This document shows positions 23,674-32,516 of a stretch of DNA of 64,000 bases, one piece after another. The first letter of the stretch is position 1; the number at the start of each line of letters is the position of its first letter. The translations under genes were made by a program, and so were the position numbers. Below the pieces are notes generated by a model. It did no database searches, was not told the DNA's origin, and worked only from the letters and a program-made list of their open reading frames with translations. Origin of the DNA: Planctomycetaceae bacterium (GTDB lineage Bacteria; Planctomycetota; Planctomycetia; Pirellulales; Pirellulaceae); contig JACKHM010000001.1 of NCBI GenBank assembly GCA_020638995.1, forward strand, positions 1,736,001-1,800,000, read 5' to 3'.

Positions 23674-24222
23674 ATGGGATTGACGATTACCGAGAAGGAA
23701 CATTGGAAAGATCGAATCGCCCGCCGCATCGACAAGCGAATCGAGACCATCTTCGCCGAGGAACCAAACCTCCAAGATCGCATTCAACGGGAAGCCCGTC
23801 AGCGAGCGTTGTCATCGCTCGGACTGAGCGACCAGCAGACAGAACTCGATGAGATCGAGAAGCAGAAGAAAGCACTGGACGAACGCGAGCAGGAGATCAA
23901 CAAAGCAATGTTGGCTCGTGTTCGCGGCGTCCCGGTGTCCGATATCGACGAGTACATCGCGTACCGCTACGACAATGAAATCAGCAACGCGGTGACACGT
24001 CGGCAGGCGGTCCATGAAGACGAATTGCTCGCAGAGAATGAGCGTGGGCAGGAGATCGTTCGCTTGCGGCAGGAGAAAGAAGAATTGCTCGACACCGTTT
24101 GGCTAGCGACCAGCGGAGCCCAGATCAAGGAACTGTGGTCCAAGGTGGCGGAGTTGCTGAGCGACCAGCAAACGCAGTTGCAACGCGACGCTTTGGCGAT
24201 CAAGCCAGAACCTGACGCGTGA
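23674..24222 (+). CDS. Coiled-coil protein of the island recombination module
   Basis: A 182-residue charged protein, almost wholly helical. QTELDEIEKQKKALDEREQE and ELLAENERGQEIVRLRQEKE are clear coiled-coil segments. GGAGA precedes the ATG at 23674 by six bases. It follows the nuclease by 82 bp in the same direction. No family recognised. A structural or regulatory partner of the nuclease is a guess from position. Confidence 0.55.
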   Translation: MGLTITEKEHWKDRIARRIDKRIETIFAEEPNLQDRIQREARQRALSSLGLSDQQTELDEIEKQKKALDEREQEINKAMLARVRGVPVSDIDEYIAYRYDNEISNAVTRRQAVHEDELLAENERGQEIVRLRQEKEELLDTVWLATSGAQIKELWSKVAELLSDQQTQLQRDALAIKPEPDA

Positions 24223-24349
24223 ACGTAGACGCTAGACTCCCGCTTCGTTCTGGCGATTTGTGCTGGGCGGAGCGGGAGTTGAATGGCACATGGCGACAGA
24301 TTTCGCGAGTGCTTTTGGTTAGCTATCAGCGAGTACAACGTGGTACGAG

Positions 24350-26089
24350 TCATTCGAGAACGGACGGGATGTTGAGGCAGAGGTTGAGAAACTGTGACTC
24401 CTGTGCAGCTCTCTCCATCTCACTTCCACGCGTGTACTCGCCACCAAACGACCGCCGCTTTGCCTCAAGTCGTTCACGCACTGTTTGTCCCACTCCCATC
24501 ATATCTGCCATCAGCAGCAAGACCTCATCAGCTTTTATCTCGCGTCCTCGCAAGATAACGCGTTGAAATTGCCACCGGTTGGTTTTGACGTCGTACACGT
24601 ACGAAACGGAGACGTCGACCACGAGACTGTGTTTCAGAGGCATGTCTTCGAGTCCATTTCCGACTGGTACCGTCTCATATCCAACTGAGAGAGCGAAGTG
24701 GATGATGCCTTCATATGGCAACACAACTGAATTTCTCCTCTGGACATCGTAGGTGACATCGTTGAATGATTCTGTTGGGCTGAGTGTTGCGGGTAATTGA
24801 CGTTTGAATGCGAGTGCCAATTGCTCGAACGCATCAGCGGGCTCTGTGCCCACCGATTGTTGAGGCATTCTCGAATTGGGTTGAGTATCCTCGACAAACA
24901 ACGCTCCAAGACCACACAGTCCGACCAGCGTAAGCCCCGACCCCAGCAATACCCAAGGCCACACTGGCTGTGCTCGTTGACGGCGGGTGCTTGCGAGGCG
25001 GCTGTGTCCCACGGTTGTCGATTCGTTCTTGAGATTTGTTGGCACTCGTAACGAGGCAACTCCGAGTACCGCAACTGCATCGACAGCGGTCGGAAAAAGA
25101 GGTACGTCAAGCGTCACGAGAGTGTTGTACAGTGAGTGGCAAATCGCTGGCGGTAAGCAGATAACTGCGAGGGCGAGTAGCAAGACGATCCAATCGACAA
25201 AAAAGCCACCGCCGCCGATTTCCTTCACAACCCCACGAACATGAAACAGGATTACGGTCGCCATGACCGTCCAAACGCCGTGCATGATGGCACAGCTCGC
25301 GAACCGAATAACATAAGTCCCAAAAAGACTTCCTCCGGGGATGTACTCGGTGCGTGAGTACCACAAGCCTTCTGCCACACCAAAACCGAGCCCGGACATC
25401 GCTCCCACAAACATAAAGTCACGTATCGGTAAGGAGCGAGCCTTACCCCGGCGGAGCAAGAGTGCCACCGGCAGCAACTTTGTAACCTCCTCGCAAGTGC
25501 CAACGCTTATCAGCATGTTTGTAAAGTAGTCAACAATGCGAGCATCAGGAGGTGGGTTGAATACGTAACTGTAAGCGTTGCCGACAACTCGAATGATCAC
25601 GAGAATAAAGTGTCCACCGTGAGTCCCGGTCGCAGCGGCGGCCACTATTTGAAAGAGCATGAGCAGACCAGCCCCAGCTGTTGCGGTAGCAATGAACGAC
25701 GTCATTGCATGCTGCTTTGTTGTTAACCCAAAGTTATTGCCTCCGCTGCAGAATCCGCGAAGCACGTGCCATCCAACGAAACTAGAAACTATCGCCATGA
25801 TTACCGTTAACAGTTCTGGTTTTGTCAAAGGTTGGTTGGAATTGAACAACCACGGCAACAACGTGTAGGCAAGCAGTACCCATACTGGTTGCCCTTCGGC
25901 AAGCTTGGTACTTCTGATCCTTGGCCTACTGACGGGGCTTCCAGGACGAAAATCTTGGACAGGCGGGACAACGCTTGGTCTCTTCACATCGAAAAGGGGT
26001 AGTCCATCAGACTCTTCGACGCTGGTGTGGTGCGAGGCCACAACCGAGGCGACGTTCGTCAACAGAAGTGTTACAATTCCCGTAGTCAC
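24350..26089 (-). CDS. PrsW-family intramembrane metalloprotease-like protein
   Basis: A 579-residue polytopic protein. The PrsW motifs are visible: SVGTCEEVTKLLPVALLL (EExxK type), GLGFGVAEGLWYS and SCAIMHGVWTVMATVI with a conserved His. About eight hydrophobic segments span residues 70-345. A later segment (WPWVLLGSGLTLVGLCGLGA) anchors a C-terminal soluble domain of about 160 residues. PrsW cleaves an anti-sigma factor in Bacillus; here the substrate is unknown. The first 65 residues are soluble and Pro-rich, so the true start may lie downstream of 26089. Confidence 0.75.
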   Translation of the reverse strand: MTTGIVTLLLTNVASVVASHHTSVEESDGLPLFDVKRPSVVPPVQDFRPGSPVSRPRIRSTKLAEGQPVWVLLAYTLLPWLFNSNQPLTKPELLTVIMAIVSSFVGWHVLRGFCSGGNNFGLTTKQHAMTSFIATATAGAGLLMLFQIVAAAATGTHGGHFILVIIRVVGNAYSYVFNPPPDARIVDYFTNMLISVGTCEEVTKLLPVALLLRRGKARSLPIRDFMFVGAMSGLGFGVAEGLWYSRTEYIPGGSLFGTYVIRFASCAIMHGVWTVMATVILFHVRGVVKEIGGGGFFVDWIVLLLALAVICLPPAICHSLYNTLVTLDVPLFPTAVDAVAVLGVASLRVPTNLKNESTTVGHSRLASTRRQRAQPVWPWVLLGSGLTLVGLCGLGALFVEDTQPNSRMPQQSVGTEPADAFEQLALAFKRQLPATLSPTESFNDVTYDVQRRNSVVLPYEGIIHFALSVGYETVPVGNGLEDMPLKHSLVVDVSVSYVYDVKTNRWQFQRVILRGREIKADEVLLLMADMMGVGQTVRERLEAKRRSFGGEYTRGSEMERAAQESQFLNLCLNIPSVLE

Positions 26090-26108
26090 TTAAACGGGAG
26101 TTGAAACC

Positions 26109-26801
26109 ATGACCAGAATCATCGCTTACTATCGCGTATCGACCAAAAAACAAGGCAAGTCGGGCTTGGGCTTAGAGGGACAAAAGGCGGCAGTAGCCGA
26201 CTACGTTCGGCAACAGGCAGGAAATCTGATTTCCGAATACTTGGAAGTCGAAACCGGCAAAAGCAAAGACCGCCCCGAACTACTGAAAGCAATCGCCCAC
26301 GCGAAGCGGAGCAAGGCAAAGCTCGTGGTTGCCAAGTTAGACCGCCTAGCCCGAAACGTCGCGTTTACGTCCGCCCTGATGGAATCGAATGTCGACTTCG
26401 TGGCCTGCGACAATCCGCACGCCAACAAATTCACAATTCACATTCTCGCCGCAGTAGCCGAACACGAAGCGGAACAAATCAGCCAACGAACCAAAGTAGC
26501 CTTAGCCGCAGCGAAGGCACGAGGCGTAAAGCTCGGAAGTGCCCGCCCTGGACATTGGGAAGGCAAGGAAGGCACAAGGCAAGCTGGGCTAAAGAAAGCT
26601 CGTAAGGCGGCAGCACAAGCTCATAGCGAAGCGTTCAACGAGGGTTACGCCGATCTATTCCCGATCGTGAAGGCATTGCACGAAGCTGGCTCGTCACTTC
26701 AAGCGATTGCTGACGAATTGAACGAGCAAGGCCATACGACACGAACGGGCAAGCCTTGGAACCGTATGCAAGTATCGAGAGTCCTTCAGCGGGCATCGTA
26801 A
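26109..26801 (+). CDS. Serine recombinase (resolvase/invertase family)
   Basis: A 230-residue small serine recombinase. The catalytic Ser is in AYYRVSTKKQGKSGLGLEG, and the activating Arg residues are in VVAKLDRLARN. The long E helix region AVAEHEAEQISQRTKVALAA follows, then a DNA-binding C-terminus with LFPIVKALHEAGSSLQAIAD and WNRMQVSRVL. GGGAG stands about nine bases before the ATG. Divergent from the PrsW-like gene with only 19 bp between them, so they share a promoter zone. It could resolve or invert island DNA. Confidence 0.9.
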   Translation: MTRIIAYYRVSTKKQGKSGLGLEGQKAAVADYVRQQAGNLISEYLEVETGKSKDRPELLKAIAHAKRSKAKLVVAKLDRLARNVAFTSALMESNVDFVACDNPHANKFTIHILAAVAEHEAEQISQRTKVALAAAKARGVKLGSARPGHWEGKEGTRQAGLKKARKAAAQAHSEAFNEGYADLFPIVKALHEAGSSLQAIADELNEQGHTTRTGKPWNRMQVSRVLQRAS

Positions 26802-26978
26802 CGATTCCAAAGCCCCTCGCTTCGCTAAAAAACAAACTCGTTTCGGAGTCGGACGTATCGATTGCCAAAAGGTACTCCCCGTCGTCAATCTGCGTACACT
26901 GCCGGGGGAGCCATCAAAAGTCGACTTTTCGCGATTCTTGGGGGACTGGACCACTGTTACGACTACGCCTGACCAAAG

Positions 26979-28688
26979 CTACAGTCGTTCCGCAATCTGC
27001 AATCCGCGTCTAACGGTTCGTGCATACTCGGAAGGTGAGCACTCATCGAACTTCGCCCGCAGCGGCTCGTGATAGAGCAACTTCTCCAAAGGCAAAACAA
27101 TCTCTCGACTCCAAAACAGTAACACATGTTCTTCGTCCCATAGCATTCCCTCAACTCGGAGTTTTTCCGCGTTTGGTGCCGCCGCGTACAGCTTCAGTTT
27201 CTTCTTTCGCTTTCCTTCGATTGAAACGTCGTATACCTCCAAAACATCCACTATCGTTTTCGTTCCACGCTGATACACGGCAAGCATGAAACCAATCTCA
27301 TCGACGAACTTTTGCCATTTCGCCTCTGCTGCAAGGAGTTCGGGTCCACATTCCTTTATCCGCTGGAGTCTTTCCGCTTCTTCTTCCTGTTGCTGTCGTT
27401 TAGCCTCTCGTTCCTCTAGTTTCTTCTTGAGCGTCGGATTGCTTTCAATTGCATCTTCAATCGCGAACGCGACATCGACTTTGCTCATCGACGGACTAAC
27501 CTCGACGCCCAACTTTTTCGCAAATGCCGATTGCTTCTGCGTCGGACTCTCGAAAGGTGGTGCATCGTTCGGATCAGGTGCTGGCTCATCAGGAAGACTT
27601 GAGCGGTACTTACTCCACATTGCTCGCACAAGGTTTTCATCTTGTTTCAAATCATCTTCAGTGATCGTAGGGAGAATCGATCGTTCAAGGTATCGCTTCA
27701 AGGATGCGTCCGCTGTCCACCCTTCACCGGTTCGTGATGCGGCAACTGTGAAACTCACCAGACCAGCTATGCTGGATTCGCCTAGCGTAAGTCTCGTCAC
27801 TCGCGGTTCCCCGTCCTTGACTCGAAAATAGACGTTCACCCATACATTCAAACACTTAACTTTGCTTCCACCTGGAGTCGAAATAGCTGTCGGCAATCGA
27901 ATTTCGTCCGACAATCCCCAGTTCACAACGCAAAGTTCATCCTTCTTCAGGTTTACGTCCGCCCCTCGAAAGTCGCCAGAGTTTACGCACTTCCTGCACA
28001 AGGGTGGTTGGGGGCCAACCATTGCGGCAAGAATGATTAGCGGGAAAGCGAGACCGCAAGTGAAGACCGTCAAGATTATCGACGCTATAAGAAGGTCATT
28101 ATTCGGGGTGTGTTTAGTACGCTCCCGACAGATGGGGCAATAAATCTTTCCGTCGGCGGCTTGTGATCGCGTTTCGGTTTCTGATGTTTGCAAGGTGGCG
28201 AAAGAAACGTCAGGTTCAGCTTTCGATTCCGATGGCTTGCCTTCCCTAGCGTCAACCACTTGAGGCGAATTGCCGCGTTTCGGGTTTTGATTGTTCGCCG
28301 GATTGTTGAAGACAGCGTAGGCTGTTCGCTTTGTAAGATCAACGATCGTTTCCCCCGTTTCCGCCCATTGATCTACGGTTGGAAAGGGTGCGGTGGTTGG
28401 CTTCGCTGGTTTCTTGCTTTCTTCGACAAGCGGAACCCTTTCACTACTCACCGGCTCATCAACGCTTGCTCGTTTGGTGAAGACAGTTTCAATCTGCGAA
28501 AGTAACTTCTCCAGAATTGGACGAAGGTGAGCCCAAAACGCAACAAGAGTTCTCTGAGCAAGGCCGAGAGTAGTTGCCCCCGCTTCCTTCCATTGCTCGA
28601 CCGTCGGTAGCGAAGTGTTCGCTGAAGCTACCGGATCGGTAGGCGAGTTCGTTGGTTCGTTTGCTGGCTTCTCGGAATCGTCAACCAC
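26979..28688 (-). CDS. Hypothetical protein with internal repeat, zinc ribbon and membrane segment
   Basis: A 569-residue protein. A motif occurs twice in the N-terminal part: LPTVEQWKEAGATTLGLAQR and FPTVDQWAETGETIVDLTKR, about 75 residues apart. A zinc ribbon (YCPICRERT, later LCRKCVN) surrounds a hydrophobic hairpin (LIASIILTVFTCGLAFPLII). Around residue 400, TQKQSAFAKKLGVEVSPSMS looks like a short SAP-like helical module, followed by a Gln/Glu-rich coiled coil. No catalytic motif. It is the last gene before the right island repeat. Confidence 0.55.
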   Translation of the reverse strand: MVDDSEKPANEPTNSPTDPVASANTSLPTVEQWKEAGATTLGLAQRTLVAFWAHLRPILEKLLSQIETVFTKRASVDEPVSSERVPLVEESKKPAKPTTAPFPTVDQWAETGETIVDLTKRTAYAVFNNPANNQNPKRGNSPQVVDAREGKPSESKAEPDVSFATLQTSETETRSQAADGKIYCPICRERTKHTPNNDLLIASIILTVFTCGLAFPLIILAAMVGPQPPLCRKCVNSGDFRGADVNLKKDELCVVNWGLSDEIRLPTAISTPGGSKVKCLNVWVNVYFRVKDGEPRVTRLTLGESSIAGLVSFTVAASRTGEGWTADASLKRYLERSILPTITEDDLKQDENLVRAMWSKYRSSLPDEPAPDPNDAPPFESPTQKQSAFAKKLGVEVSPSMSKVDVAFAIEDAIESNPTLKKKLEEREAKRQQQEEEAERLQRIKECGPELLAAEAKWQKFVDEIGFMLAVYQRGTKTIVDVLEVYDVSIEGKRKKKLKLYAAAPNAEKLRVEGMLWDEEHVLLFWSREIVLPLEKLLYHEPLRAKFDECSPSEYARTVRRGLQIAERL

Positions 28689-29012
28689 TGGAAACCTTTC
28701 ACTGTCTCGGTCACCAAGTAGGATGGCGAACGCCCGTCCCTAGCCGTTCACGAATTGCAGGTGTTAACTGATTGGCAATCCCACTGGCAAGAGTTGCGTT
28801 CGGTCGCTCTGACGTATTAAACAAACTCATTCGGGCAGAACAAGCCAACGCAGGACCGGCACTACCACCGGACTACCACCACGCTACCCCGACAGATCAA
28901 AAAGCCCTGAAAACTCGCGAAGTGGTATGAAATGGCTTGCAACGAACGTCGACGTTGCTAAGCTGTTGAGATTGTTGAGTTTCACGCAATGCTGCTTGCT
29001 TCTACAGCGGTT
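28689..29012. other. Gene-poor stretch at the right island end
   Basis: No supported gene. The stretch before the repeat holds CTACCACCGGACTACCACCA, a short imperfect tandem repeat, and nothing else that I could interpret. Confidence 0.4.
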
Positions 29013-29157
29013 TTGACATCGTGGAGGTCGTTGGTTCGAATCCAATACCGCCCACTAATCCGAAGCAATTGAAACAAAGGGAGTTACGGATATTTACCTG
29101 TGACTCTTTTGTTCGTTTCTTGCCGCCGGTGATACCTTTTTGTCGATCTGAGGTACA
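29013..29157 (+). repeat. Right island repeat: 3' half of tRNA-Val(GAC) plus flank (att-like)
   Basis: Matches 10236-10392 from TTGACATCGTGG to GAGGTACA, except for one copy instead of two of GGTGATACCTTT. No tRNA 5' half precedes it. In a tandem island arrangement the intact tRNA gene would lie to the left of the window. Confidence 0.75.
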
Positions 29158-29269
29158 GCAACACCGGTTTTTGAAGCCAACACTTCGGCCGTTCTAAAAG
29201 GCTAAATCGGTCACGAGTTAGTGCCTGCACTTCGCTCTCTCCACTCGTCAAAGGTGGAGGCAATCACGA

Positions 29270-30187
29270 CTACAGGTCGTCGTGAGTATGGGGATAAGGC
29301 TCAAGGTGGACCAACACATCACGCAGAGACGGGAACTCAGTGATGAGCTTGTCCTTGACGCGGTGGCCAATTTGATGCCCGTCTTTCACCGTTAGTGACT
29401 GCTCGACTTCGATGTGAATGTCGGCGAAATACTCAAGCCCAGACTTGCGAACCCAGAGTGTTTCAACGGCCTTCACATCCGGAACCCTCTCCGCCGTCAG
29501 CTTAATTGTCTGGACCAATTCGTTGTCGGCTTGCAGGTCCATGAGTTCGCTGCAACTCTTGCGAAACAGCTGACCGCCCGACCATACAATAGCTGTCACG
29601 ACAACCAGGGCAGCAGCTTCATCCGCCCCAATCCAATCCGGACCACCCCATCGTACGATACTCAAACCAACCAGCACGGCAAAGGAGCAGAGAGCATCAC
29701 TTCGGTGGTCCCAGGCATTCGCAAGGACTGAACTTGATCCAGTTCGCTTTGCAACTCGGACCTTGTGGCGATAGAGGCATTCCTTGACAAGTACGTTGGC
29801 ACCTGCAATCCACAACGTCCAGACCGGTGGGAGGTCGTGCGAAGAATTGATTCGTTGAATCGCCTCCCAGCCGACAATTAAGGCGGAAACAATCACCAAC
29901 AATGCGACGTTGGACCCGGCGATGCCCTCCGCTTTCGTGTGACCATAAGGATGCTCGGCGTCGGCTGGCCGTTGGGCGACATGCAACCCAAACAAAACAA
30001 CGAGGGAGGCGAACACGTCGCCGAGAGAGTTGACCGCATCCGAGATCAACGCAAACGATTTGCCGACGATCCCGCCAACGAGTTTTGCCACACCCAGTGC
30101 CAAATTGACGACCAAGCCCAGAAGTGCCGCCCGAGTGGCGTCGCGGTAAAGAGAGGTCGCATTGCTCTGGTTGCCCGCATTCTTCAA
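29270..30187 (-). CDS. Cation diffusion facilitator (CDF) transporter
   Basis: A 305-residue CDF transporter exporting divalent metal ions such as Zn2+, Fe2+ or Mn2+ in exchange for protons. About six membrane helices occupy residues 15-205. The transport-site motifs are SFALISDAVNSLGD in helix 2 and AWDHRSDALCS in helix 5. HPYGHTKAEGIAG is the family loop. A cytoplasmic C-terminal domain (VPDVKAVETLWVRKSGLEYF) follows, ending in His-rich PHTHDDL. Helix 2 has S-D-x3-D rather than the HxxxD of zinc-specific members, so metal preference is uncertain. It is the first chromosomal gene after the island. Confidence 0.92.
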   Translation of the reverse strand: MKNAGNQSNATSLYRDATRAALLGLVVNLALGVAKLVGGIVGKSFALISDAVNSLGDVFASLVVLFGLHVAQRPADAEHPYGHTKAEGIAGSNVALLVIVSALIVGWEAIQRINSSHDLPPVWTLWIAGANVLVKECLYRHKVRVAKRTGSSSVLANAWDHRSDALCSFAVLVGLSIVRWGGPDWIGADEAAALVVVTAIVWSGGQLFRKSCSELMDLQADNELVQTIKLTAERVPDVKAVETLWVRKSGLEYFADIHIEVEQSLTVKDGHQIGHRVKDKLITEFPSLRDVLVHLEPYPHTHDDL

Positions 30188-30215
30188 AAGCTACTCCTTC
30201 TCGTTACGTTGGTAA

Positions 30216-30524
30216 TCAATCAATTGTTCCCGTTAACTCCTTCCGCCTGTACCAGTCCAGCGGCTCGTCGATCCGGACTGTTAACACGCCGTCCTTCCAG
30301 CTCAGCGACTCCGCCTTAGCTCGCAGTTCAATCGGCCCCTCCGGAACGCACTCATCGACCTTTTCCCACATCTTCTCCACCGCTGCAAGTGGATTCTCGC
30401 TAGTCACTTCCGCCAGAGTCTTGTAGGTATCGATTACCCACTTACGAACTGGCACCGGATTGGGATCTGCCGCGAAACAGATATTCGACGTTATGACAGC
30501 CAGAATGAAGGCAATGCGTGACAC
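30216..30524 (-). CDS. Small secreted protein of unknown function
   Basis: A 102-residue protein with signal peptide MSRIAFILAVITSNICFA. The mature part (TYKTLAEVTSENPLAAVEKM, then DGVLTVRIDEPLDWYRRKEL) has no recognised domain. Located directly upstream of the CDF gene on the same strand. Confidence 0.55.
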   Translation of the reverse strand: MSRIAFILAVITSNICFAADPNPVPVRKWVIDTYKTLAEVTSENPLAAVEKMWEKVDECVPEGPIELRAKAESLSWKDGVLTVRIDEPLDWYRRKELTGTID

Positions 30525-30607
30525 GATTGCTACCCCTAGGACGCCGAAATCGAACAGCCTTGTTTTTAGCCGACGGCTCTGCGTGCTTCAAGCAACCCTT
30601 CGCTGAG

Positions 30608-30814
30608 TCATCGCTCTAGGGAACCCAAGAGCTGTGTAATCACGAAGGCAAGGCCAATCAAACACCCACCCCCAACAACTCCGTAGCCGATCCGAAATGC
30701 CATGAACACTTCAGGTCGATCTGTCGGCTCGAACGTCGCGATGAAGCCGAACACGCAGTACGTGGCGACGGGGAGCAGCAACAGGGCAGCGAGGATGGGA
30801 ACGAGCTTATTCAT
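30608..30814 (-). CDS. Small two-helix membrane protein
   Basis: A 68-residue protein with two hydrophobic segments: VPILAALLLLPVATYCVFG and YGVVGGGCLIGLAFVITQLL. No family recognised. Confidence 0.5.
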   Translation of the reverse strand: MNKLVPILAALLLLPVATYCVFGFIATFEPTDRPEVFMAFRIGYGVVGGGCLIGLAFVITQLLGSLER

Positions 30815-30840
30815 GTCGGCGTCACGATTTGGGGCGAATG

Positions 30841-31209
30841 TCAGCCTTGCGAATCACCGCCATGGAGCGGAATGGTGTGAACAACTCGAAGGATATCATC
30901 TGGCGGGTCGCGACGCGAAATCAAGTGCACCGCACTGAGCGTGAGCTTGACCGGTTTCCAGGTTGCCTGCAGTTGCTCCACCAGACGATCCCGATCCCCT
31001 CGGCCACGAACCTGACCAACGCTGAGGTGCGGAGTAAAGCGACCGATCCTCGGCTCGAAGTCCTGTTCGTAGGAGACTGCTGTCCACAGTGCTGCGTGTA
31101 GACCGAGAAGTGGCTCGGTCGGTTCCGGCTTCAGCCAGACGGTGAAGACGCTGTGAAGGCATACGGCAACGGTCACACTATGAATTGCGTCATCTCCGCA
31201 GGAGCCCAC
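30841..31209 (-). pseudogene. 2H phosphoesterase (2'-5' RNA ligase-like), N-terminal half missing
   Basis: The frame carries the second half of a LigT/2H phosphoesterase: SVFTVWLKPEPTEPLLGLHA, then GRFTPHLSVGQVRGRGDRD with one HxS catalytic motif. LSAVHLISRRDPPDD and VVHTIPL follow. The first HxS/T motif and about 60 residues are absent. The extreme N-terminus (MGSCGDDAIHSVTVAVCLHS) is not family-like and overlaps the next gene, so the 5' half was lost by deletion. Confidence 0.65.
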
Positions 31210-31525
31210 CGCAGGTCAGACAGACTACTCCGGTGGTTTCGAATGCGTTGGTGTGCGGTTGGGTGACAGTAATGTGGCACGAGGTACAGACCATTTCGTT
31301 AGCTCCAAAGTTGCACGAAGGACACACACCATTGATCGACCACATGTCCACGTGACATCGAAGGCACCGATACGGAGCATGATGATCGTCCGGTGCTCCA
31401 ATCGGAGGCGGAAGCGTGTCGAACCAAGGATCGCTTCGTCGGCACCACTCTTGGTATACAGGATCATGGCGGAGAAACAGATGCCCGAGCAGCCGACTTC
31501 CACCCCAGCAACAGAGCACGAGCAT
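31190..31525 (-). CDS. Membrane-anchored zinc-ribbon protein
   Basis: A 111-residue protein. CLRCHVDM, CPSC, CTSC and CLTCGG form two zinc ribbons after YR at about residue 52. The N-terminus MLVLCCWGG looks like the end of a membrane helix. In the same frame the codons upstream of the ATG read PILLGSVVGVG, which would complete the helix, but a TAA lies just before. An ATG in another frame (MRSDRPNP) suggests a one-base deletion at about 31560. The true N-terminus is therefore uncertain. Confidence 0.45.
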   Translation of the reverse strand: MLVLCCWGGSRLLGHLFLRHDPVYQEWCRRSDPWFDTLPPPIGAPDDHHAPYRCLRCHVDMWSINGVCPSCNFGANEMVCTSCHITVTQPHTNAFETTGVVCLTCGGLLRR

Positions 31526-31624
31526 CCCTACGCCGACGACGCTGCCGAGAAGAATCGGAAATCCGGGTTAGGCCGGTCGCTTCTCATCATTGCCGCTCCG
31601 CAATCCTAGTCCTCGTCCGAATCG

Positions 31625-32515
31625 CTATGCCCACCGATAGTCCGCTTGATGGCGGAATCCCTCGATGCTGATCGTTCCGTCGCTGGAAAGGCTCATTATC
31701 GAGTACCCGTTATTCTCGGCTCCCGATCCTTCGACCATTGCAACCAGCGTGCAGTAGTGAATTCCGCCGATGTCGTTATGGTCATTCTTGTGGCTGTGGC
31801 CTTGAAACACCGCCAGCACTTTGCCTGATTCTTCCAATACCTTCCGCACGTCGGCAGCGTTCTTGACGCCGTAATGGTTGCTGACATCGAACCGCTGGTG
31901 GGCAAACACGACCGTCTGTTTCGCCGTGTTGGTTAAATCGGCTTTCAGCCATTCGAGTTCGACAGCAGGAATATTCGGATCGGTCCACTCGAAGTTCCTT
32001 CGGCCATACGGCTCGCCGTCGCTGCGAAAACATGAGTCGAGCACAACGAAATGAAAGTCGCCGGAGTCGAACGAGTAGTACGAATTCTTCTGCTCAACGC
32101 CGTCAAGGAACTCCTGCTTGGTGAGCGTGTAGACACAGTGATTACCGAGCACGTAATGCCTTTGTTGGCAGATGGCGAAAAAGTCTCGGTTGATCCGCTT
32201 CAGATAGCCAAGTTCTGCGTCCACGCTGTCGGCGGCGTCGATAAAGTCGCCCAGTTCGACAACAAACGCTGGTTCGAGTTTGCCAAACTGTTCAGCAGCT
32301 TCAGCCAGCTTGCTGAGAGTTTCGCGGTAATGGCGCGTGCCCGCCGATGGTTTGTCGGCGTAGTGCAGATCCGTGACAAGGCCGACACGCACCGAAGGAA
32401 CGCTGTCAGCGGCGAAAAGCTGCGTTGAATTGACTGACGACGACGCCAGCACGAGCACGCCACTCCGGAGGAACGCCCGGCGTCCCAGACGAATGTGATC
32501 AGAGGGGGGTGTCAT
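31625..32515 (-). CDS. Tat-exported calcineurin-like metallophosphoesterase
   Basis: A 296-residue phosphoesterase. The N-terminus has a Tat-type signal, GRRAFLRSGVLVLASSSV. Metal motifs follow in order: GLVTDLHYAD, VELGDFIDA, YVLGNHC, VVFAHQRF and VFQGHSHKNDH. The complete set predicts an active binuclear enzyme. The start at 32515 lies 1 bp after the stop region of the upstream GDPD gene (32517), so the two are translationally coupled. Joint action on phosphodiesters and the released phosphate esters is a reasonable inference. Confidence 0.88.
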   Translation of the reverse strand: MTPPSDHIRLGRRAFLRSGVLVLASSSVNSTQLFAADSVPSVRVGLVTDLHYADKPSAGTRHYRETLSKLAEAAEQFGKLEPAFVVELGDFIDAADSVDAELGYLKRINRDFFAICQQRHYVLGNHCVYTLTKQEFLDGVEQKNSYYSFDSGDFHFVVLDSCFRSDGEPYGRRNFEWTDPNIPAVELEWLKADLTNTAKQTVVFAHQRFDVSNHYGVKNAADVRKVLEESGKVLAVFQGHSHKNDHNDIGGIHYCTLVAMVEGSGAENNGYSIMSLSSDGTISIEGFRHQADYRWA

Positions 32516-32516
32516 C

